Both the position numbers and the translations under genes were made by a program. This document shows, one piece after another, positions 22,692-27,380 of a stretch of DNA of 27,380 nt. Positions within the stretch are counted from its first letter, which is position 1, and each line of letters opens with the position of its first letter. Origin of the DNA: HGM11416 sp964532155 (GTDB lineage: Bacteria > Bacillota > Clostridia > Christensenellales > Borkfalkiaceae); NCBI GenBank assembly GCA_964532155.1, contig CAZHGN010000019.1, forward strand, positions 1 to 27,380, given 5' to 3'. Below the pieces are notes generated by a model. That model was not told where the DNA came from and ran no database searches. It saw nothing but the letters and a program-made list of their open reading frames with translations.

Positions 22692-23654
22692 ATGATGGAA
22701 ATCGATATGCCCAGAATCGAAGTAGAGGAGAGCGAGAATAAAAGCTACTGCAAAGTAGTTGTTTCTCCCCTCGAAAAGAGCTTCGGGCTTACGCTCGGCA
22801 ACTGTCTGAGAAGAACCTTGCTGTCTGCCCTTCCGGGGGCTGCGGCTCAGGGCATTAAATTTGCTCCGAATCTCAACGTCAGACACGAATTTTCGACTAT
22901 CCCCGGCGTACGCGAGGATGTAACCGAGATTATTCTTAATTTAAAGTGCGTCGCTTTCAAAACGACGTCTACCGACGACAATTACAAAAAAATCGTAAAG
23001 CTTTATAAGGAAGGTCCTTGTCAGGTTTACGCACGCGACATCGAGCAGGACGCCGACGTAGAAGTTCTTAATAAGGACGCCTACATCTGCACGCTCGACG
23101 ACAACGGCGTTATCGATATGGAGATCACCGTAGGCAGAGGCAGAGGCTATAAGGGCGCCGATTACAATAAGAAAGACGAAATCGACTATATTGCAATCGA
23201 TTCTATTTACACCCCTGTTAAAAAAGTCAACTACAACGTAGAAAGCACTCGTAAGGGCGAGCAGTCGTCCGACTACGACAAGCTTACCTTGCAGGTTTGG
23301 ACGAACGGTGCGTTTTCCGGAAAGGAAATCATCAGTCTTGCGGCGAAAATCGTTGAGGAGCATATGCATATCTTCTCGACGTTATCCGACAGGATCAGCG
23401 GACTCGGCGGTATTCTCGTCGCGCCCGAAATCGATCAGCTTCCCAGAATACTCGAAATGAGCATAGAGGAAATGGAGCTTTCGGTTCGTTCGTACAACTG
23501 CTTAAAGCGTGCGAATATTCATACGGTTGAAGATTTAACGAAAAAGACTGTGGACGATATGCTGAAGGTAAGAAATCTCGGCAAGAAGTCGCTTGACGAA
23601 GTAATTCAGAAACTCGAAAGCTACGGTCTGCATTTAAAGGAACAGGAGGATTAA
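22692..23654 (+). CDS. rpoA: DNA-directed RNA polymerase subunit alpha
   Basis: A 320-aa alpha subunit, which dimerises to scaffold beta and beta-prime and contacts UP elements and activators. The N-terminal domain shows EKSFGLTLGNCLRRTLLSAL and RHEFSTIPGVREDVTEIILN. The C-terminal HhH domain shows YNCLKRANIHTVEDLTKK and VRNLGKKSLDEVIQKL. Start at 22692 fits AGGAGG (22675-22680) and the MMEIDMPRIE opening; an in-frame ATG at 22632 would add 20 residues without an RBS, and the ATG at 22695 is a close alternative. Confidence 0.98.
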   Translation: MMEIDMPRIEVEESENKSYCKVVVSPLEKSFGLTLGNCLRRTLLSALPGAAAQGIKFAPNLNVRHEFSTIPGVREDVTEIILNLKCVAFKTTSTDDNYKKIVKLYKEGPCQVYARDIEQDADVEVLNKDAYICTLDDNGVIDMEITVGRGRGYKGADYNKKDEIDYIAIDSIYTPVKKVNYNVESTRKGEQSSDYDKLTLQVWTNGAFSGKEIISLAAKIVEEHMHIFSTLSDRISGLGGILVAPEIDQLPRILEMSIEEMELSVRSYNCLKRANIHTVEDLTKKTVDDMLKVRNLGKKSLDEVIQKLESYGLHLKEQED

Positions 23655-23658
23655 TAAA

Positions 23659-24171
23659 ATGCCGGGAAAATTAGGTGTTACAACCACACAGAGAAAAACG
23701 ATGCTCAGAAATCTCGCATCCGACCTTTTATGGTACGGCAAGATAGAAACGACCTTGGCAAGAGCAAAAGAACTTAAGCCTTACGTCGAAAAAATCATCA
23801 CCTTGGCGGTAAACAGCTATACCGACACTATTTCCGAGGAAGTTACCGTTAAGGACGCTAAGGGTAAAGAGACCAAGAAGAAAGTTTTCAAAGACGGTCC
23901 CAAGAAACTTTATGCGAGAAGAAGAGCTATGGCGCTTACGCACGACATTACCGACGCTAAACAGCCCACCGAGAAAATGTCCGAGTATAAAAAGAGAGTT
24001 AAGGGTATTAAGCACCCCCTCATCGAAAAGCTCTTTAACGAGATAGCTCCCAAATACGCCGACAGAGCCGAAAAGCTCGGTCAGGGCGGCGGATATACGA
24101 GAATTTATCGTCTTAACAACCGTCGCGGCGACGATGCCGAAATGGCTATCATCGAGCTCGTAGAGGACTAA
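23659..24171 (+). CDS. rplQ: 50S ribosomal protein L17, enlarged
   Basis: A 170-aa L17, last gene of the cluster. Typical L17 is 112-130 aa. The conserved N-terminal part (LGVTTTQRKTMLRNLASDLL, IETTLARAKELKPYVEKII) and C-terminal part (LFNEIAPKYADR, GGYTRIYRLNNRRGDDAEMA) are intact. Two extra segments lie between: about residues 52-80 (a Lys/Thr/Glu-rich stretch with KDAKGKETKKK) and about 97-120. L17 sits near the tunnel exit, so the insertions probably reach the ribosome surface. AGGAGG overlaps the end of rpoA. Confidence 0.96.
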   Translation: MPGKLGVTTTQRKTMLRNLASDLLWYGKIETTLARAKELKPYVEKIITLAVNSYTDTISEEVTVKDAKGKETKKKVFKDGPKKLYARRRAMALTHDITDAKQPTEKMSEYKKRVKGIKHPLIEKLFNEIAPKYADRAEKLGQGGGYTRIYRLNNRRGDDAEMAIIELVED

Positions 24172-24200
24172 TTTAAATTAAGATTTAAAATCAAGAATAA

Positions 24201-24234
24201 AGCAACCTTATTTTTAAGGTTGCTCTTTTCTTTT
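24201..24234 (+). terminator. Intrinsic terminator of the ribosomal protein cluster
   Basis: AGCAACCTTA (24201-24210) and TAAGGTTGCT (24215-24224) form a 10-bp perfect stem with a TTTT loop, followed by CTTTTCTTTT. It ends the operon about 30 nt after rplQ. On the other strand the stem is followed by TTTATTCTT, so it may also stop transcripts from darT. Confidence 0.9.
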
Positions 24235-24268
24235 GGCGGTTTTATGGTATGGGCAAATGGCGCGGCGC

Positions 24269-25285
24269 CTAAAATATATCTGTCAACGCAAACTCTTTGT
24301 AGCCAATGAGATCTCCAAAAGCCAAGACTTCAACGGACATGAACGTTGCTTTGTCGACCATCGGAAGAGTAAATACAAAGCCACCTGTTTTTTGATAGTC
24401 TAACGTCGATTCTATCGATACTTTTTTAAGTATTTGTCTTGTGTTGTGCCATTCGAATGAAAAAAGTGTTTTTATTGGCTCGAGCGTCTTTATTCCGTTC
24501 TTTTGCAACATTAGATTAGTATATCGTTGTTTTTCGTAAGTATCGGCAAAAGAAAAACTTATTGTTTTACCGCTTAAACGTATATCTTGAATAAACAAGC
24601 CGTTTTTCTCAAACATTTTTTCTCTACAAACCTTGATTAACGGTTTGTATTTATAAAACATTTTTTCATTAGTTTTTCTAAGAAGAGACAATAACATTGA
24701 CTGCTCGAATTCATTTCGACACAAAATTGCTTCAAGCGAATTACTTATTGAATATGAATTAGGGTAAAGTAGTTCGGCGTGGCGATATTTTATTATTTCA
24801 TCATCGGCATATCCGTCACTGTAAATTTTATCAAACGGCAATTTCGCGAACTCTTCTTCGCCCGCTCTCATAATTGAACCATGTCCGGCTTGACTTAACC
24901 CTGAAAATCTAACTTTTGGATCGTTCATTAGTTTTTCTAAGTTAAATGCAAAAAAGACAGGAACAGGCACGTTTGCATTGGGATCGTTGCAATAGCGCAA
25001 TTGCGGATGCTTATAACCTTCATTATAATATTGTGTAGGCGTGAGCGGACGAAAATAAAATCGCACATACGATTGAGCGTTTGATGCCGTCATATCTATA
25101 ACTTGATAGCTCGCATTGTCGTTTTTCATTAAATGCTCTTCTTGAACATAAAGGCGACTATATAACGTTTCAGATTGCAAAATGCTCAAAGCGTTGGAAA
25201 TATCCGTGTAATGAAATGCAAATTTCGTCCACCATTTTACCGGAACCGTTAACTGATTTCTGTTTACTATCTCGGAAAACGTCAT
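24269..25285 (-). CDS. darT: DarT-like DNA ADP-ribosyltransferase toxin with C-terminal extension
   Basis: A 338-aa protein. Residues 18-200 fit the DarT (DUF4433) fold, which moves ADP-ribose from NAD+ onto single-stranded DNA bases. Visible are FHYTDISNALSILQSETLYS (23-42; H25, Y26, T27 as NAD-site candidates), YVRFYFRPLTPTQYY (73-87) and RHAELLYPNSYS (168-179), where Glu171 is the likely catalytic residue. Residues 205-338 are an additional, strand-rich segment not found in the compact (about 210-aa) DarT enzymes; its role is unknown. The ATG shares one base with the stop of the macrodomain gene (TAATG), so the toxin is made only after the antitoxin. Which base is modified cannot be told from sequence. 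Confidence 0.8.
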   Translation of the reverse strand: MTFSEIVNRNQLTVPVKWWTKFAFHYTDISNALSILQSETLYSRLYVQEEHLMKNDNASYQVIDMTASNAQSYVRFYFRPLTPTQYYNEGYKHPQLRYCNDPNANVPVPVFFAFNLEKLMNDPKVRFSGLSQAGHGSIMRAGEEEFAKLPFDKIYSDGYADDEIIKYRHAELLYPNSYSISNSLEAILCRNEFEQSMLLSLLRKTNEKMFYKYKPLIKVCREKMFEKNGLFIQDIRLSGKTISFSFADTYEKQRYTNLMLQKNGIKTLEPIKTLFSFEWHNTRQILKKVSIESTLDYQKTGGFVFTLPMVDKATFMSVEVLAFGDLIGYKEFALTDIF

Positions 25286-26154
25286 TATGGTACCTCTCGA
25301 ATGGCATATGCTCTACCAAGTCCTTCATTCAACTGAAAGCCGTCGAACATTTCGCCGTTTTTATCTTGCTTTTTTATTTTTGATAAATACCCCAAAGAAT
25401 ACAAAAGATTGCACAATAAATTAGTTTTGAAATCTAAACTATTGAGAGTAAACAACGATCGATTTCGAATATCGTCCCAAGCAATGAATAATTCTTGTTC
25501 TGTAAATGACGATGCCCGACCGCTATATTTAAATTCCAGAGTTTCACCGCAGTACACAACGCTAACGAGCCCGCCGTTGAATACATATTCATACGGCAAC
25601 ATCGCACATTGACTGCGAATGTCGTCGAACACACCGAAAAAGGAAAGATCTTTGGCATTATTACGCAACCACGCTTGCATTTCTTTTTGATTTTTATGCT
25701 CAGGTTCAAGATCTTTTCCTCTATCCAAATAGATATAGATATCGATCGGAAGATTTTTCAAGTATTTTTCCATTAGAGGGCGGACGTCAGCCCAATCCAA
25801 ATCACCGTTTCCGCATCCAAGCTTGGGGAAAGCAATAGACGTTATTCCTCGTTGAGCATAAATATCGCAAAAATGCTTTAGCCCCTGCTCGATATAAGAA
25901 AGTTTGGAAGGATATCGCCAGTTTTCCTTTGTGGGGAACATCAACAGCATATGATCCGGCGCGGATATAATCATAAGTTTGCCGATAGTCAGCTGGCGTT
26001 TTTCGCAAGCAATTTTATATTTTTCAAACATTTGAGGATATCGTTTTTTAAACTCCAACGCTATCCCTTTACCCATAACGCCTACGGTATTTACCGCATT
26101 TACGATTACTTGCGCCGGACTATCAAAAATATTTCCTTCTATATATTCAATCAT
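25285..26154 (-). CDS. darG: DarG-like macrodomain antitoxin (DNA ADP-ribosylglycohydrolase)
   Basis: A 289-aa protein. The first 148 residues are a macrodomain of DarG type: GNIFDSPAQVIVNAVNTVGV (7-26) and MGKGIALEFKKRYP (27-40) bind ADP-ribose, FPTKENWR (73-80) supplies Lys76 as the candidate catalytic lysine, and FPKLGCGNGDLDW (109-121) is the substrate loop. It should remove the DarT mark from DNA. Residues 150-289 are unlike the C-terminal half I know from DarG and contain a helical segment (TEQELFIAWDDIRNRSLFTL); by analogy it may bind the toxin. AGAGGT lies seven bases before the ATG. It is encoded first, then the toxin, the reverse of the best-studied loci. Confidence 0.8.
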   Translation of the reverse strand: MIEYIEGNIFDSPAQVIVNAVNTVGVMGKGIALEFKKRYPQMFEKYKIACEKRQLTIGKLMIISAPDHMLLMFPTKENWRYPSKLSYIEQGLKHFCDIYAQRGITSIAFPKLGCGNGDLDWADVRPLMEKYLKNLPIDIYIYLDRGKDLEPEHKNQKEMQAWLRNNAKDLSFFGVFDDIRSQCAMLPYEYVFNGGLVSVVYCGETLEFKYSGRASSFTEQELFIAWDDIRNRSLFTLNSLDFKTNLLCNLLYSLGYLSKIKKQDKNGEMFDGFQLNEGLGRAYAIREVP

Positions 26155-26226
26155 AACAATTACCTCTTGTCGTCACAATTTTTTATCGAAGTTAAAACCA
26201 GATAAACCTTAAAGGGCGGTTTTGGC

Positions 26227-26448
26227 TCAATCGCTTATTTTTATTTTTTCCCCATTCATCAAAACGAAACTACAATCTAACTTACATCCGGTTACCATCG
26301 CAATCTCGTCGAGATCTGAAATTGAAAACGTGCCTCGCGCTATTTTTTGGCTTAATGCTTGAGGTGATTTATTTAACCTCCGAGCAAGCTCCGAAAGAGA
26401 TATTCTGTTATCTATACATAATTTTTTTAATGATTCTTCGATACGCAT
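26227..26448 (-). CDS. XRE-family HTH regulator of the DarTG module
   Basis: A 73-aa single-domain Cro/C1-type DNA-binding protein. Residues about 16-50 hold the motif (ISLSELARRLNKSPQALSQK), followed by SISDLDEIAMVTGCKLDCSF. AGGAG (26460-26456) is seven bases before the ATG. It lies 72 nt ahead of the macrodomain gene with no clear promoter or terminator between, so it is probably the first gene of the HTH-darG-darT operon and its autorepressor. A 12-bp AT palindrome over its -10 box is a possible operator. Confidence 0.8.
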   Translation of the reverse strand: MRIEESLKKLCIDNRISLSELARRLNKSPQALSQKIARGTFSISDLDEIAMVTGCKLDCSFVLMNGEKIKISD

Positions 26449-26462
26449 TTTCTAACTCCTAA

Positions 26463-26474
26463 TTATTATAATAA
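26463..26474. promoter_or_regulatory. Palindrome over the HTH-darG-darT -10 box
   Basis: TTATTATAATAA is a perfect 12-bp palindrome overlapping the -10 element. It is pure A/T and so could be chance, but its place fits an autorepressor site. Confidence 0.3.
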
Positions 26475-26496
26475 ACGAAAAAGTTTAAAAAGTCAA
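26468..26496 (-). promoter_or_regulatory. Promoter of the HTH-darG-darT operon
   Basis: Reading leftward: TTGACT (26496-26491), 17-nt spacer, TATTAT (26473-26468). Transcription would start near 26461, almost at the AGGAG of the HTH gene, so the leader is very short. Confidence 0.7.
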
Positions 26497-26596
26497 CAGA
26501 TATATTGATAAACACTAAAATAGTTTTCTTAAAAAATTTAATAATTATATAAAATTAAGAATTTCGCTTATGCGACGATATGGTATTAAAAAGAAC

Positions 26597-26641
26597 GGTT
26601 TTATGCTCTTTATAATTTAAAACTACGTAATAAGCATAACC
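26597..26641 (-). terminator. Possible terminator after the integrase gene
   Basis: Reading leftward, GGTTATGC (26641-26634) can pair with GCATAA-AA-CC (26606-26597) with a 2-nt bulge, followed by GTTCTTTTT. The loop is long (27 nt). It lies 18 nt past the integrase stop and would separate it from the toxin-antitoxin operon. Moderate to weak evidence. Confidence 0.35.
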
Positions 26642-26658
26642 GCCAAGCGGGGGCGAAG

Positions 26659-27380
26659 TCACAGTAACAGTTTGCCGATTTTGTTCATCATTGCGGCTTT
26701 ATGTTCGAGCATAGAATGGGCGTAGCGCTTTAACGTTACCGTGGGGTTTTTGTGCCCCAAAATTTCGGCTAAACTTTTGATATCCATGCCGCATTCTAAT
26801 GCGCGCGTGGCAAAGGTATGGCGAAGCGAATGGAAGCCTTTATGCGGTATTTTCAGCCGTTTTAGCAACAGCTCGAAGGTGTTTTGATAAGAGCGAATTC
26901 CCGAGCCGCAGTCGCCTCTACCGCCGACAAGGTAAACGTTCTTAGACTTTTTCTTTAAAGCTCTTAAATGCGGCAAAAGCTGCTTTGGAATGGGGATTAT
27001 GCGTACGGAGCTTTCCGTTTTTGGCGAATCGATTATTTTTATGTATGCGCGGTTGTTCCAACTGTCGTGGCAAGACTTAGAAACGGTCATAATGCCTTTT
27101 GATAAATCGATATCGTTCCAAGTAAGCGCCAAAAGTTCGCCTATTCGCACTCCGGTGTAAAGAGTTAGAATAATGCCGAATAGCCTTCCGTTTCTTTTTT
27201 CGGCGATGTACCGCTCGATTCTCTTTTGCTCGTCCTTGGTAAGGCAGTCGACTTGCTTTTCTTTGCCTTTCGGTCGAACGATAGCGTGCGAAAATTCTCT
27301 ATCGATAGTGCCGACCTGCACCGCGCACCTAAGCGATGCTTTAAGAAGAGAAACTATGCCGTTTATCGTGTTTACCGATA
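26659..27380 (-). CDS. Tyrosine recombinase/integrase, C-terminal part (truncated by window edge)
   Basis: The catalytic part of a phage-type integrase that cuts and rejoins DNA at attachment sites. The frame is open to the right edge: before the GTG at 27321 it continues in frame with SVNTINGIVSLLKASLRCAV, typical of the end of the core-binding domain, so that GTG is not the start. Catalytic residues are visible: Arg in YTGVRIGELLALTW, Lys in PKTESSVRIIPI, HSLRHTFATR, LGH, and the Tyr nucleophile in LKRYAHS. It ends 211 nt before the HTH gene start, on the same strand. Its presence marks the right part of the window as mobile or formerly mobile DNA. The N-terminal arm-binding domain is outside the window. 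Confidence 0.9.
   Translation of the reverse strand, partial: SVNTINGIVSLLKASLRCAVQVGTIDREFSHAIVRPKGKEKQVDCLTKDEQKRIERYIAEKRNGRLFGIILTLYTGVRIGELLALTWNDIDLSKGIMTVSKSCHDSWNNRAYIKIIDSPKTESSVRIIPIPKQLLPHLRALKKKSKNVYLVGGRGDCGSGIRSYQNTFELLLKRLKIPHKGFHSLRHTFATRALECGMDIKSLAEILGHKNPTVTLKRYAHSMLEHKAAMMNKIGKLLL

Noticed and set aside
24237..26605. Direct repeat CGGTTTTATG at 24237-24246 and 26596-26605, flanking the HTH-darG-darT operon
   Set aside because: Only 10 bp and partly A/T-rich; chance occurrence is likely, and the integrase lies outside the pair. Not enough to call attachment sites.
1..27380. CRISPR arrays, tRNA or rRNA genes, insertion sequences
   Set aside because: None seen: no regularly spaced repeats, no cloverleaf-like sequence, no transposase.

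Overview
The window looks like a chromosomal segment of a Clostridia-type Bacillota (Firmicutes), probably uncultivated. This rests on the unbroken S10-spc-alpha gene order, the secY-adk-map-infA-rpmJ-rpsM-rpsK-rpsD-rpoA-rplQ run, the zinc-ribbon (C+) forms of S14, S4, L36 and L24, and strong AGGAGG-type ribosome binding sites before almost every gene. I cannot name the genus.

Layout. (1) 1-173, minus: start of a small Cys-rich unknown protein, cut by the window edge, with a consensus promoter. (2) 395-3912, minus: two overlapping ABC exporter half-transporters that together form one consensus and one degenerate ATP site. They have their own promoter, an inverted repeat over its -35 box, and a terminator. 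(3) 4180-5676: two divergent XRE-type regulators around a shared palindrome. The rightward one is a membrane protein with HTH, Cys4 ribbon, coiled coil and several membrane segments. It is followed by a 799-aa surface-anchored protein with two MBG/Ig-like domains and a beta-propeller. (4) 8112-8713: a gene-free stretch with a terminator, an alternating purine-pyrimidine tract, a strong extended -10 promoter and a roughly 290-nt S10 leader that contains an intrinsic-terminator hairpin, so transcription attenuation is likely. (5) 8714-24171, plus: 30 housekeeping genes from rpsJ to rplQ, ending in a terminator. Several ribosomal proteins have lineage-type extensions, most clearly L17 (170 aa). 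(6) 24269-27380, minus: an accessory module with a tyrosine integrase (cut by the window edge), a small HTH regulator, a DarG-like macrodomain antitoxin and a DarT-like DNA ADP-ribosyltransferase toxin.

How parts work together. The ribosomal cluster supplies translation, protein export (SecY), start-Met removal (Map), adenylate balance (Adk), initiation (IF-1) and the RNA polymerase alpha subunit. The HTH-DarG-DarT operon is a candidate toxin-antitoxin or phage-defence unit: DarT would ADP-ribosylate DNA and the DarG macrodomain would remove the mark. Antitoxin-first order, an extra C-terminal domain on DarT and an unfamiliar C-terminal half on DarG set it apart from the best-known DarTG systems. 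It is the strongest candidate here for something new. The S10 leader attenuator is second. No tRNA, rRNA, CRISPR array or insertion sequence was recognised.
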